Below are positions 53,147-62,679 of a stretch of 64,000 nt of DNA, piece by piece. Under the pieces are notes generated by a model. That model was not told where the DNA came from, ran no database searches, and worked only from the letters and a program-made list of their open reading frames with translations. The stretch comes from Dyadobacter sp. UC 10 (GTDB taxonomy: Bacteria; Bacteroidota; Bacteroidia; Cytophagales; Spirosomataceae), in NCBI RefSeq assembly GCF_008369915.1, contig NZ_VSRN01000001.1, forward strand, positions 2,450,001-2,514,000, in the 5' to 3' direction. Within the stretch, counting starts at the first letter, position 1. Every line of letters begins with the position of its first letter. Made by a program: the position numbers and the translations under genes.

Positions 53147-53163
53147 AATGTACAAGAGATAAT

Positions 53164-53844
53164 ATGTCAGATCTTCAACTTGCACTTTCCGCATTTCCAG
53201 ATTTTGCAAAAATTATTCAAACTGGTAAACCCTATAAAAAGCTTGATTTCTCGGCAGCCAATAAAGCACTTGTGAATAGGGACCTGTCGGAAACCGGCGA
53301 ATTTTCCAGTTTTGTGTTTGATGAACTTTTGCAGAAAAACGCTTATACAGGTATTGGCGGGTATGGAGAAGATCGTATCATTTACCGCCACAGAAAGCAT
53401 TTCGGTGGCGATTCTGTTAATGCAAGAAGCATTCACCTGGGAACGGACATTTGGATTGACGCCGGAGAAGCCGTTTTCGCCCCCCTTGCCGGAAAGGTCC
53501 ACAGCTTCGCATTCAACGATAATTACGGAGATTACGGCCCGACGATCGTTCTGGCGCACGAGCTAGCGGATATTAAGTTTTATACCCTCTACGGCCACCT
53601 TTCCCTCTCTTCACTTGAAGGAATGATTGCTGGAAAAAGCATCGAGGCGGGCGAGCATTTCGCTTTTATCGGAAACTATCCGGAGAACGGCGACTGGCCG
53701 CCACACCTTCACTTCCAGATTATTGCGGATATGGGAAATTATCAAGGCGATTTTCCAGGTGTGAGCAGTATTCAGGACAAACTGCATTACCTGTCACTAT
53801 GCCCGGACCCTAATCTGATATTGCGGATTCCGGAGAATGCTTAA
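53164..53844 (+). CDS. M23-type peptidoglycan DD-metallopeptidase
   Basis: 226 residues without a signal peptide at the annotated start, although the N-terminal part is unusual. The LytM zinc motifs are present: HLGTDIWIDAGE (HxxxD) and PPHLHFQI (HxH), plus the glycine-rich loop VFAPLAGKVHSFAFNDNYGDYG. It cleaves peptidoglycan cross-links, but the lack of an export signal makes location unclear. It is followed by the convergent SDR gene 11 bp later. Confidence 0.85.
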   Translation: MSDLQLALSAFPDFAKIIQTGKPYKKLDFSAANKALVNRDLSETGEFSSFVFDELLQKNAYTGIGGYGEDRIIYRHRKHFGGDSVNARSIHLGTDIWIDAGEAVFAPLAGKVHSFAFNDNYGDYGPTIVLAHELADIKFYTLYGHLSLSSLEGMIAGKSIEAGEHFAFIGNYPENGDWPPHLHFQIIADMGNYQGDFPGVSSIQDKLHYLSLCPDPNLILRIPENA

Positions 53845-53855
53845 CAATACAAATT

Positions 53856-54608
53856 CTACTTGCGATGAATCGTGGTCGCAGTGGATTGTGCGCTGGCTAA
53901 AATAGTGAAATCCGCAATGGTAACACGGTCGGGCGCATTCACGGCATACAAGATTGAATCGGCAATATCGCCGGCCTGCAAAGGATCGAAACCCTGGTAC
54001 ACCTTTTCTGCGCGAGCTTCGTCCCCTTTGAAACGAACAAGCGAGAAATCCGTTTCGACGGCGCCGGGAGCTACATTGGTGACTTTAATGCCATGCTGCG
54101 TCAATTCCAGGCGCATTCCTTCGCTGATCACTTCCACGGCTGCTTTCGAAGCACAATAAACTGCTCCGTTAGGATAAGTCTGCTTACCGGCAATGGAACT
54201 GATATTCACAATATGCCCTTTTCCTCTCTCCAGTAACAAAGGAATAACCGCCTTTGAAACGTAAAGTAACCCCTTCACATTGCCGTCGATCATCGCGTCC
54301 CAGTCTTCCGGGTCACCTTCGTCCAGCGAGCCCAGCCCGTGTGCATTTCCTGCGTTATTGATAAGGATATCGATATTTTTCCAATCATCAGAGAGCGAAT
54401 TGATCATTGCTGCCACGGCGCCTTTATCGCGCACATCAAAAATCAGCGTGGTAACCTCAACTTTGGAAGATAATTTTTCGGCGATTTCATCCAGTTTCTC
54501 CTGGCGCCGCCCACAAAGAATCAGGTCTATTCCTGCATCTGCAAACAATTCGGCAGTTGCTTTTCCTATTCCGGAAGTTGCTCCGGTAATCAATGCAATA
54601 CGGGACAT
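53856..54608 (-). CDS. Short-chain dehydrogenase, YdfG-type
   Basis: 250 residues. TGATSGIG (9-16), NNAG (84-87), Ser138, Tyr151 and Lys155 (VYCASK) form a complete SDR active site; Arg34-Arg35 in the LCGRRQEKL loop indicates NADP. Residues DRVTIADFTILASAQSTATTIHRK at the end match the YdfG/serine-dehydrogenase-like group, which acts on 3-hydroxy acids. It is convergent with the M23 gene and lies 28 bp downstream of the S41 protease stop on the same strand side. Confidence 0.9.
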   Translation of the reverse strand: MSRIALITGATSGIGKATAELFADAGIDLILCGRRQEKLDEIAEKLSSKVEVTTLIFDVRDKGAVAAMINSLSDDWKNIDILINNAGNAHGLGSLDEGDPEDWDAMIDGNVKGLLYVSKAVIPLLLERGKGHIVNISSIAGKQTYPNGAVYCASKAAVEVISEGMRLELTQHGIKVTNVAPGAVETDFSLVRFKGDEARAEKVYQGFDPLQAGDIADSILYAVNAPDRVTIADFTILASAQSTATTIHRK

Positions 54609-54636
54609 TGGGTCGATTTAAATATTACTGAGCCTG

Positions 54637-56340
54637 CTATTCCGCTTTTCTGGGAATATTCAAACTGCTGAATTTACCTTTTTCCAGCTGTGCTGCCTGG
54701 TTGAACATTTGAACAGCCTGCTGATATACATTGTCGGTAGGGTTAAGAATCTGGAAAACCTCATTGTTCAGCCCACTTTTCTGCTTCCTGCCCCAGACGT
54801 ACCGGCCGATTATTGCTTTGGTCTGTGAAGTGATCAATGGTTTTGAGAGGTTTAATTCTGTCGGATTTTGTTTAATCCCCGCCTTGGAAGCATCTTTTAT
54901 CATTTCTGCGATCATTGCATCTGAAACTTCGAAGGATTTGGCGAACTCATCGAAAGTTTGTTTTTCGAGCTTTTTCTGATTTGCATTCGCGTATTTCAAT
55001 GCATACTCCCTGATAATGTTTTTTGAATAAAGCTCAAACAGGTATTTGCTATTCATTAAGGTGTCTTTGGGAACAAAAATGTCCGGTGTTATTCCGCCGC
55101 CGCCGTAAACAATGCGCCCGCCGTCGGTTTTGTAAACCTTACTTTTATCAAACTTAATACTGTCAACATTAAACAGCTCGCCGCTTTCGTAGCGGTGCGA
55201 TAAATCCTGGCTATAATCCTCTCCCTTGCCAAGCTCGTAAGGCTTTTGAATGCTTCGTCCACTTGGCGTATAGTACCTCGAAATAGTCAGGCGCAATTCG
55301 GAACCGTCGGAAAGCTTGATCGGCATTTGAACTAATCCTTTACCATAAGATCTCCTTCCTACTACCAGTGCCCGGTCGTGATCCTGCAAAGCGCCCGCCA
55401 GGATTTCAGAGGCTGAGGCACTTCCCTCATCAACTAATACGATCAGCGGGCCTTGTTCAAAGAGACCATCTACATGCGAGCGGGTTTTCCTGTCAAACCT
55501 GCTGTCTTTTCCTTCTGTATAAACCAGTAATTTATCCCCGGCTATGAATTCATCGGCCATACTGGTAGCCCGTTCCATATATCCGCCCGGATTTCCCCGT
55601 AAATCCAGTATAAGCTTTGTAAGACCTTGGGTTTTTAATGTCTTCAAAGCAGATTTGAATTCTTCGAAAGTGGATTCGGAGAACCGGCTTACTTTGATAT
55701 ACCCGATTTCCTGATCAACCATGTAGGATGCATCCACAGAGAATGTCGGGATCCGGTCGCGCACAACGGAGAAATTCATTTTTTCATTTAACCCAACCCT
55801 TTCGATAGCAAGATCTACCTTAGTTCCTCTTTTACCGCGCAACAATTTATATACCTGTGCATTGGTGACGCCGGGACCAGACAGCTTTTCCTTATTAACT
55901 GAAATAATCCGGTCACCACTTTGGATTCCTGCCGTTTCAGAAGGCCCGCCACTTAGCGGCGTTACCACGTAAACCGTATCGTTATAAATATTGAATTCAA
56001 CACCAATCCCGTCAAATCCTGATTCAAGCTGTGATCTTGCAGCGGTAGCTTCCTCCGAATTAAAGTAGGCGGTGTGTGGATCGAGCTTTTCCAGCATTTT
56101 TGAAATAGAATAATCTACAAGCTCCTCGGTATTAACTGAGTCGACGTAATTGTTTTCTACCAAAGAAAGAACCTCCCTGAACTTGCTGAACCCTTTTGCA
56201 ACGTCAGACAGTTTTTTTCCGCCACTAAAAAAAGTACTTCCCAACAATACGCCGGCGGCCAGTGTAATTCCGATAATGATCGGCAACCGCACGACCGATT
56301 TCGGGTTATTAATCGGTGTCTGAGATTTTTCTGGGTTCAT
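54637..56340 (-). CDS. S41 C-terminal processing peptidase
   Basis: 567 residues. An N-terminal membrane anchor (LPIIIGITLAAGVLLGSTFF, about 19-38) is followed by a PDZ domain (about 105-185; SGFDGIGVEFNIYNDTVYVV) and the S41 domain with catalytic Ser309 (EGSASASEILAG) and Lys334 (RSYGKGLVQ). The family cleaves C-termini of periplasmic proteins and is implicated in envelope quality control. It lies upstream of the SDR gene on the same strand (28 bp), so the two may share a transcript. The acetoacetyl-CoA synthetase gene lies upstream on the same strand. Confidence 0.92.
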   Translation of the reverse strand: MNPEKSQTPINNPKSVVRLPIIIGITLAAGVLLGSTFFSGGKKLSDVAKGFSKFREVLSLVENNYVDSVNTEELVDYSISKMLEKLDPHTAYFNSEEATAARSQLESGFDGIGVEFNIYNDTVYVVTPLSGGPSETAGIQSGDRIISVNKEKLSGPGVTNAQVYKLLRGKRGTKVDLAIERVGLNEKMNFSVVRDRIPTFSVDASYMVDQEIGYIKVSRFSESTFEEFKSALKTLKTQGLTKLILDLRGNPGGYMERATSMADEFIAGDKLLVYTEGKDSRFDRKTRSHVDGLFEQGPLIVLVDEGSASASEILAGALQDHDRALVVGRRSYGKGLVQMPIKLSDGSELRLTISRYYTPSGRSIQKPYELGKGEDYSQDLSHRYESGELFNVDSIKFDKSKVYKTDGGRIVYGGGGITPDIFVPKDTLMNSKYLFELYSKNIIREYALKYANANQKKLEKQTFDEFAKSFEVSDAMIAEMIKDASKAGIKQNPTELNLSKPLITSQTKAIIGRYVWGRKQKSGLNNEVFQILNPTDNVYQQAVQMFNQAAQLEKGKFSSLNIPRKAE

Positions 56341-56449
56341 GCTGTCGAAATTAAAAAAAGGGATAAATCTGTCCCGGCGTATGACTTCTAGCTAACGTGA
56401 AATAAGCGATTTTGGTTGCTTATTCCAAGCAGGTTAACTTGAAAAACTA

Positions 56450-58399
56450 CTACACGAATGACTTCAAAGATTCTGGATTTCGCATTGTATCCGGGTTAAT
56501 ACATTTTTCCGGATCCTGCCCCATCAGAATCCTTTTCATCGGTGCTTCCATTTTTTTACCATTGATAGTATAAGGAATATCGTCGACCTGCTCGATCGTA
56601 TCCGGGATATGCCGCGGGCTGTATTGGGTACGAAGTGTGTCTTTGATTTCAGCTTTCAGCTCGTCGGTCAGGTTCATTCCATTTGCCAAAACCACAAAAA
56701 GAGAGATTGTACCTTCGCCATTTGACTTTTCCAGATATACTGCAAGGCTGTCCTTCACTGCAGGAATACTTTCCACAGCCCGGTAAATTTCGGCAGTACC
56801 AATACGGATACCGCCCCGGTTCAAGGTAGCATCGGAGCGACCGTAGATAATCACTGATTTGCGGTCCGTGATTTTAATCCAGTCCCCGTGCCGCCAGACA
56901 TTCGGATACATTTCAAAATAGCTGCTCAGGTACTTTTCCTGGTTTTCATCATTCCAAAAGTAGATTGGCATAGACGGCATAGGCTGCGTAATCACCATTT
57001 CCCCCATTTCATTAAGGACCGGCTTACCATCTTCGTCAAAAGCTTCAATCCGGCAGCCCAGCATTCTGCACTGAATTTCGCCTGCATAAACCGGAGTTAT
57101 GGGACAGCCGCCTACAAAAGCACTGCAAACGTCCGTACCTCCACTCAACGAAATCAGCCAAACGTCTTTCTTTACCTGCTTATAAACCCACTCAAACACT
57201 TCCGGCGGCAATGGTGAGCCAGTCGACCCGATTGTTTCCAGACTGGAAAGCCGCTCCGATGTAATGCTCACTCCATTCTTCATGGAAGTGATATAAAAGG
57301 CGGCTCCGCTCCCGAAATGCGTGATGCGCGCCTGCTCCGCGAAAGTCCAGAGCACCTGAGAAGAAGGAAAAGTAGGGGCACCGTCGTAAATTACCAGTGT
57401 AGCCCCGCACAATAGCGAACTCAGGGCGTAATTCCACATCATCCAGCCCGTCGTGGAATACCAGAAGTACCGGTCGCCGGGTTTGACATTCTGATGAAGT
57501 ACCAGTGCTTTCATATGCTCGATCAGGCACCCGCCTACACTATGCGTAATCGCTTTCGGGGCGGCAGTTGTTCCGGATGAATACAGAATCCAGATAGGAT
57601 GATCAAATGAAACCGGCTCGAAATCCAGGCCGGCGTGTTGCAAATGAAGAATATCTTCCCAGGAAGTATACCTGTCGGGCTTTGTTTCGGAACCGATATG
57701 GTTGATAAGAACAATATCTTTGACAGAATTCAGTGAAATTGAAAGTTCCTGCGCAAATGAGGTCAGATCATATATTTTTCCATTGTATTGGCATCCGTCT
57801 ACAATGAAAAGTACTTTTGGTTCGATCTGCAAAAACCGCTCTGTTAATGCAGTTTTACCAAAATCGGGAGAACAGGACGACCAGACCGCGCCGATTGAAT
57901 TGGCAGCCAAAAATGCGATGACCGCCTGAGGAATATTAGGCAGTACCGCAGCCACCCGGTCACCTGGCTTCACACCGATTTGCCTGAGCCAGGTAGCAAC
58001 TGCTGCCACCTCGTCCTCCAATCTTTCCCAGGATATTTCAGCGGGACCACCCTGCTCCGACTGAAAGATAATAGCGGGTCGGTCTTTATTTTTATTTCTG
58101 AAAATATGTTCGGCGTAGTTGAGCTTGGCGCGCGTAAACCACTTTGTTCCGATAAGGCCGCTTTGAGGGCGTTGCAGCACTTCCAGATAAAGGTCATGTG
58201 ATTTGATATTGAAATAATTCCAGAGGCTCTCCCAAAAATCTTCGAGGTCGGTCACCGACCATTCCCACAGGTCGTGATAGGACCGAAAATAAAGCCCTTT
58301 TTTAACGAACAGCCAATCCATGTACTTTTTAAGATTGGAATGTTCCAGCAATGTCCTTCCTGGTTTCCACAAGGGTTGATTTTGCACCTCGGCTGACAT
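56450..58399 (-). CDS. Acetoacetyl-CoA synthetase (acetoacetate-CoA ligase)
   Basis: 649 residues from the ATG at 58399; a TTG two codons earlier is an alternative. The ANL adenylation motifs are clear: YSSGTTAAPKAI (phosphate loop, about 284-295), YWYSTTGWMMWN near 315-326, and WRHGDWIKITDRKSVIIYGRSD near 532-553. The N-terminal section (LWKPGRTLLEHSNLKKYMDWL) is distinctive for acetoacetate-CoA ligases. It activates acetoacetate with ATP and CoA, used in ketone or poly-3-hydroxybutyrate metabolism. It stands alone. Confidence 0.93.
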   Translation of the reverse strand: MSAEVQNQPLWKPGRTLLEHSNLKKYMDWLFVKKGLYFRSYHDLWEWSVTDLEDFWESLWNYFNIKSHDLYLEVLQRPQSGLIGTKWFTRAKLNYAEHIFRNKNKDRPAIIFQSEQGGPAEISWERLEDEVAAVATWLRQIGVKPGDRVAAVLPNIPQAVIAFLAANSIGAVWSSCSPDFGKTALTERFLQIEPKVLFIVDGCQYNGKIYDLTSFAQELSISLNSVKDIVLINHIGSETKPDRYTSWEDILHLQHAGLDFEPVSFDHPIWILYSSGTTAAPKAITHSVGGCLIEHMKALVLHQNVKPGDRYFWYSTTGWMMWNYALSSLLCGATLVIYDGAPTFPSSQVLWTFAEQARITHFGSGAAFYITSMKNGVSITSERLSSLETIGSTGSPLPPEVFEWVYKQVKKDVWLISLSGGTDVCSAFVGGCPITPVYAGEIQCRMLGCRIEAFDEDGKPVLNEMGEMVITQPMPSMPIYFWNDENQEKYLSSYFEMYPNVWRHGDWIKITDRKSVIIYGRSDATLNRGGIRIGTAEIYRAVESIPAVKDSLAVYLEKSNGEGTISLFVVLANGMNLTDELKAEIKDTLRTQYSPRHIPDTIEQVDDIPYTINGKKMEAPMKRILMGQDPEKCINPDTMRNPESLKSFV

Positions 58400-58405
58400 A
58401 TTCAA

Positions 58406-58699
58406 TTCATTACGGTGAAGATTTAGATCAAAAACCCTTCATAGCAGGATTTTCGCTGATAGTACTAATAAACGTTGTGTTATCACTTTTGACATAAACA
58501 AAACTCGAAATATTTAGTCAGAAAATTGACGTACCTTTGCAGGCTAATCCAAATATTATCAATACTTTCTGATGATCAGAGACGCTGGCTGATTGATTTT
58601 GACGACTTTAAATATCAGAAATTACCCGCAAAATCACTTTCAGTTACAAGCAATTTGTTAAGAGGAAATAAATCCCAGTAGTGATACTGCATTCCTACA
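58406..58699. promoter_or_regulatory. Divergent promoter region with TACCTTTG before the pseudouridine synthase gene
   Basis: This 294-bp gap contains the -7 box TACCTTTG (58532-58539; TACCTTTGCAG as before engB), which puts the pseudouridine synthase ATG about 160 bp downstream, leaving a long leader. No known riboswitch motif was recognised. The right part also holds a possible short stem near 58560-58600. Confidence 0.5.
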
Positions 58700-60214
58700 A
58701 TGAGAAAAAGAATAAACAATTCGAAGCCTTCGGGCTCAGGCTCTTCCAACAGCGGAGACAAATCATTCCGCAAAAGCAGCGGAGGCAATTCATTCAGAAA
58801 AGCAAAACCGGAAGCAGAGAGCCGTTTTAGCAAACCGAGCATCAAAAAATCCAGCCTGAGGGTTGCCAGCGGCGACAACAGGCCCACGAAAGCCCGTCCA
58901 AGTTTTGACCACGAGAAGCCACGGGACGAACGTCCGCGTTTTGACAGGCCCGATCAGAGAGGCTTTCGCAAGGATAAGCCGTTTGAAAAATCCGACCGCC
59001 CGTTCAGAGATAAAGGTTTCCAGGGCGAAAAAAGGTCATTTCGCAAATCAGATTCAACGGGTGACGCCCGGCCGTTCAGGCCCCGCACGCAGGACGACTC
59101 TTCTGAGAGAAAGCCTTTTTCCGAGAGAGGAGAAAAACCGCGTTTTGAACGGGGCGAAAAACCTGCATTTGATAGAAACGCAAGCAGAGGCGAAAGAGCT
59201 GGCTCCGCCAGGAATACCGATAGAAACGAAAGACCTGCTTTTGGAAGAGATACGGAAAGAAGCGAGCGGCCACGTTTCGACAAAAAAGATTTCAAACCAA
59301 CTGGAAAACCTGCATTCGGACGGAGAAATGAGAGAGATGACCAACCTGCAAGAGAACCCCGGGAGAATTTTGCGAGAGAGGAAAAATCCCCTGAAGCAGA
59401 AGATCGCAGTGGCCTGGACAGAAGAGTAGGTCGCTTTGAAAGTGCTCCCCGCTATAATCTTAAAGAATACGAGAAAAAGAACGCTCCAAAAAAAAAAGAA
59501 GAAACCAGTGATATCAGGCTCAACAGATACATCGCGAACGCAGGCATTTGCTCTCGCCGCGAAGCCGATGATCTGATTTCGGGTGGCCAAATTTCCGTTA
59601 ATGGAAAAACCATCACGGAAATGGGGTATAAGGTGAAAATGACCGACGTTGTCAAATATGGCAAAAAGGCACTTAATCCCGAGAAAATGGTTTACATTCT
59701 GATCAATAAACCGAAGGATTATATCACTACCACCGACGATCCGGAAGAAAGAAAAACAGTTTTGGATCTCATCAGGGGAGCTTGTAATGAGCGGGTTTAC
59801 CCAGTCGGTCGCCTCGACCGCAATACTACCGGCTTGCTTCTATTAACCAACGACGGAGAGCTGGCAGAAAAACTGACCCACCCTTCAAGCGGCATCAAAA
59901 AAATATATCAGGCAGAACTGGACAAACCTATTACTACCGAGGATTTTGAAAGCCTGCAGCACGGAGTCGAACTTGAAGACGGATTTATCCACCCCGACGA
60001 AGTGGGTATTGTTACACCTGATGCAATGGTGGTTGGTCTTGAAATCCACAGCGGCCGTAACAGGATCGTTCGCCGCATGTTTGAACATTTGGGCTACGAA
60101 GTTCAGAAACTGGATCGTACGGTATTTGCCGGCCTTAACAAGAAAGACCTTCCACGCGGGAAGTGGCGTTTTTTGAGCGAGAAAGAAGTGGTTAAACTGA
60201 AGTATATGCTTTGA
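58700..60214 (+). CDS. rluB: rRNA pseudouridine synthase (RluB-type) with long disordered N-terminus
   Basis: 504 residues. The first about 265 residues are low-complexity and rich in Arg, Phe, Asp, Glu, Lys, Ser and Gly with repeated tetrads such as ERPRFDR, GEKPRFER and RPFRDKG, predicted disordered. Residues about 272-335 form the S4 RNA-binding domain (IRLNRYIANAGICSRREADDLI), followed by the RsuA-type catalytic domain with Asp at about 373 in GRLDRNTTGLLLLTNDGEL. It modifies large-subunit rRNA. The N-terminal extension is far longer than in E. coli RluB; similar extensions are common in Bacteroidota. It ends before a bidirectional terminator. Confidence 0.92.
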   Translation: MRKRINNSKPSGSGSSNSGDKSFRKSSGGNSFRKAKPEAESRFSKPSIKKSSLRVASGDNRPTKARPSFDHEKPRDERPRFDRPDQRGFRKDKPFEKSDRPFRDKGFQGEKRSFRKSDSTGDARPFRPRTQDDSSERKPFSERGEKPRFERGEKPAFDRNASRGERAGSARNTDRNERPAFGRDTERSERPRFDKKDFKPTGKPAFGRRNERDDQPAREPRENFAREEKSPEAEDRSGLDRRVGRFESAPRYNLKEYEKKNAPKKKEETSDIRLNRYIANAGICSRREADDLISGGQISVNGKTITEMGYKVKMTDVVKYGKKALNPEKMVYILINKPKDYITTTDDPEERKTVLDLIRGACNERVYPVGRLDRNTTGLLLLTNDGELAEKLTHPSSGIKKIYQAELDKPITTEDFESLQHGVELEDGFIHPDEVGIVTPDAMVVGLEIHSGRNRIVRRMFEHLGYEVQKLDRTVFAGLNKKDLPRGKWRFLSEKEVVKLKYML

Positions 60215-60232
60215 ATTCATAGGTAAACAAAA

Positions 60233-60267
60233 AAAACCGGCTACGAAACTCGCAGCCGGTTTTTTAT
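60233..60267. terminator. Bidirectional terminator between the pseudouridine synthase and DegP-like genes
   Basis: AAAACCGGCT (about 60233-60242) pairs with AGCCGGTTTT (60254-60263), with A- and T-runs on both sides. Confidence 0.85.
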
Positions 60268-60280
60268 TTACTAAAATCTA

Positions 60281-61822
60281 TTACAATCTGAATCCAAAAG
60301 AGAATATATCATATGGAGCATCTGGGTATAAACCCTCGAACGTCACCATTGATTCTTCTTTTCCTGCGATGGCAGCTTCAAACTCCTTCACAGTACGAAC
60401 CGCTTTTCCATTCACTTTGGTGATGATAAAACCTTCTTCCACTTGCGAACGTGCAAATTTACCGCCTTCAATAGCCAGCACTTTTACACCACCTTCCACT
60501 TTATATCTCGACAAGCGTTGCTTCTCCTGATCGCTCAAATTACCAAACTGCGCCCCGAGTACGCTCATGATTGCAGCTGTTTCGTCACGCTTGATGATAT
60601 CAGAACCACCGGTCCGGTTGCGAAGTGTGATATTTACGTCTTTTTCCTTTCCATCACGATTAATCGTCAGGTTCACTTTATCGCCAGGCTTGTGAAGACC
60701 GATCGCTTGCTGCAGTTCAGGTACGGAATGAATATCCATTCCATCTACTTTCACGATAACATCGCCCTTATTGACACCACCTGCTTCGGCCGCGCTATTC
60801 TCCGTGAATTCACGAACATACACACCATCATTTACTTTCACGCCGTACTCTTCTGCTTTTCTGCTGTCAAGATCATCCAGCTGAATTCCCAGGTATCCTC
60901 TCTGTACATTACCAAATTTGATCAGGTCGCTCGATACTTTCTTCACAATGCTGGAAGGAACCGCAAATGCATATCCTGCAAAGCTACCGGTCGGGCTGGC
61001 GATCGCCGTATTTATGCCGATCAATTCACCTTTGAGGTTAACCAACGCACCTCCGCTGTTTCCGGGGTTAACTACGGCATCAGTCTGAATAAACGATTCA
61101 AGTGGTGAATCTCCGGAAGTTGCTGACGCAGGCGTTACCCCATTACGACGGCTTGACTGACCGATTATACCCAAACCACGGCCTTTGGCACTAACAATAC
61201 CTGCTGTTACCGTAGACTCAAGGTTAAATGGGTTACCTACTGCTACTACCCACTCTCCTACTTTCACTGCATCAGAATTTCCAAGCGTCACTGCCGGAAG
61301 ATTTTTTGCTTCCACCTTAATCACTGCGATATCGGTAGAAGGGTCGGTTCCGACTACTTTCGCCCGGTATTTTCCTTTATTATGCAGCGTAACTTCCAGC
61401 TCCTGCGCACCTTCCACAACGTGGTTGTTAGTTACAATATATCCGTCCGCAGAGATAATTACACCAGAACCTGATGCTTCCTGCGACTGAGGGCCGCGCG
61501 AGCCGCCTCCGAAGTCGTCACCGAAAAAATCTCTGAAAATATCAGGAATCTGCTGGCCGCCGCCGCGGTAAGCCTGGCGGGTGGAAGTTGATTTTATGTG
61601 CACAACCGTTGGGGTTGTTGCTTCTGCAGCATATACAAAATCCCCCGGTGCACCGACCGGCGTTCCGGTTGAGGTGAAGCGTGCGATAGATTCACCCGAC
61701 GCCTCCTTAAAAATTACATCTTTATCATTATCTGTACCTAACAGTTTAAAGCCGGCGAGAGTTGACGCACTGGAAATCAACCCCACCAACACTAAACCTT
61801 TCCAATTTGTTTTCATAGACAT
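60281..61822 (-). CDS. DegP/HtrA-type serine endoprotease
   Basis: 513 residues. An N-terminal hydrophobic segment (GLVLVGLISSASTLAGF, about 9-25) anchors or exports it. The trypsin-like triad is His134 (TNNHVVEG), Asp164 (STDIAVIKV) and Ser256 (NPGNSGGAL), followed by two PDZ domains (about 305-400 and 425-505). It degrades or refolds damaged periplasmic proteins. Downstream is the shared terminator; upstream lies a non-coding 200-bp gap before the hsp20 gene on the same strand. Confidence 0.94.
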   Translation of the reverse strand: MSMKTNWKGLVLVGLISSASTLAGFKLLGTDNDKDVIFKEASGESIARFTSTGTPVGAPGDFVYAAEATTPTVVHIKSTSTRQAYRGGGQQIPDIFRDFFGDDFGGGSRGPQSQEASGSGVIISADGYIVTNNHVVEGAQELEVTLHNKGKYRAKVVGTDPSTDIAVIKVEAKNLPAVTLGNSDAVKVGEWVVAVGNPFNLESTVTAGIVSAKGRGLGIIGQSSRRNGVTPASATSGDSPLESFIQTDAVVNPGNSGGALVNLKGELIGINTAIASPTGSFAGYAFAVPSSIVKKVSSDLIKFGNVQRGYLGIQLDDLDSRKAEEYGVKVNDGVYVREFTENSAAEAGGVNKGDVIVKVDGMDIHSVPELQQAIGLHKPGDKVNLTINRDGKEKDVNITLRNRTGGSDIIKRDETAAIMSVLGAQFGNLSDQEKQRLSRYKVEGGVKVLAIEGGKFARSQVEEGFIITKVNGKAVRTVKEFEAAIAGKEESMVTFEGLYPDAPYDIFSFGFRL

Positions 61823-61980
61823 ATGTTGGGGTTTTATTTTGTGAATGAATAACGCAAAGCAAATAACAAATTATTCCCGTAGCACGCTCATTTAACATAT
61901 TTTAACAAAGGTATTGGATTTCGGTTTTTACTAAATAATCCTGCCACCAGATTCTTCCCGATTTGCAATTATGCCACATA

Positions 61981-62014
61981 AAAAAGGCGCTATTTTTGAA
62001 ATAACGCCTTTCAG
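61981..62014 (-). terminator. Intrinsic terminator of the hsp20 gene
   Basis: On the minus strand AAAGGCGTTATTT pairs with AAATAGCGCCTTT with one mismatch, followed by TTTTTATG; it lies 15-48 bp past the hsp20 stop (62029). Confidence 0.75.
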
Positions 62015-62028
62015 ATTAATCCGACCGG

Positions 62029-62457
62029 TTAAGCGATCTCGATTTGGCGGGCAGGCTTTTCTTTGGCTTCCTCCCGCTTAGGCAATGCAATGTTTAGGAT
62101 ACCTTCTGAATAGTTTGCCTCAATCTTCTCACCGTCTATTGAATTAGGCAAGGTAAACGTGCGTTGGAAAGAGTTGTACTTGAATTCCCTCCGGGTATAT
62201 TTCTCCTCGTTTTCCTCTGTTTTTTGCTCTTTTTGAGCAGAAATCGTCAGCTGATTTTTTTCAAGATTCAATTTGAAATCTGACTTCTGCAAACCAGGAG
62301 CCGCTACTTCAATGCGGAAACCTTCTTTACTTTCAACCACATTCACGGCTGGTACACTACCCGAGAATGCCGGGGTATTGAATTCCGGAAAAAGGTCTTT
62401 GCTCAGGAAACCATTTAAATAAGAAGGTGTTGCAAAATGTTTTACTAATGTGCTCAT
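62029..62457 (-). CDS. Hsp20/alpha-crystallin small heat-shock protein
   Basis: 142 residues. The alpha-crystallin domain covers about 35-130: VPAVNVVESKEGFRIEVAAPGL, then FKLNLEKNQLTISAQKE and the A-x-x-x-x-G-x-L motif as YSEGILNIALPK. The C-terminal tail includes the I-x-I-type anchor (RQIEIA). It is an ATP-independent holdase for unfolded proteins. It stands alone between the DegP-like and rnc genes, a sensible stress pair with DegP but no operon link. A heat-shock-type promoter was not identified. Confidence 0.93.
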   Translation of the reverse strand: MSTLVKHFATPSYLNGFLSKDLFPEFNTPAFSGSVPAVNVVESKEGFRIEVAAPGLQKSDFKLNLEKNQLTISAQKEQKTEENEEKYTRREFKYNSFQRTFTLPNSIDGEKIEANYSEGILNIALPKREEAKEKPARQIEIA

Positions 62458-62679
62458 TGCTATAAATGTTTTATGTTTTTAGTTTCAGTTTAACCTCTGC
62501 GGTTATGAATGGATTATATCAATTCCTGTTCCTCTCTAAAAACACTACAAAATAATATGCCAAAATGGCGCACAAATTCTCCATTGTCCAATTTTAATGA
62601 CAAAATGACGCACTTAGCGTGGAAATGAAACTGCTCTGCTGACAGTTTTTGATGTCAGAGCAAACTGCAAATTGTAAGA

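Noticed and set aside
58863-59429. 188-codon plus-strand frame inside the pseudouridine synthase gene
   Set aside because: It overlaps the low-complexity N-terminal part of the real gene; the repeat composition simply avoids stops in several frames, as do the minus-strand frames at 58954-59295 and 59054-59590.
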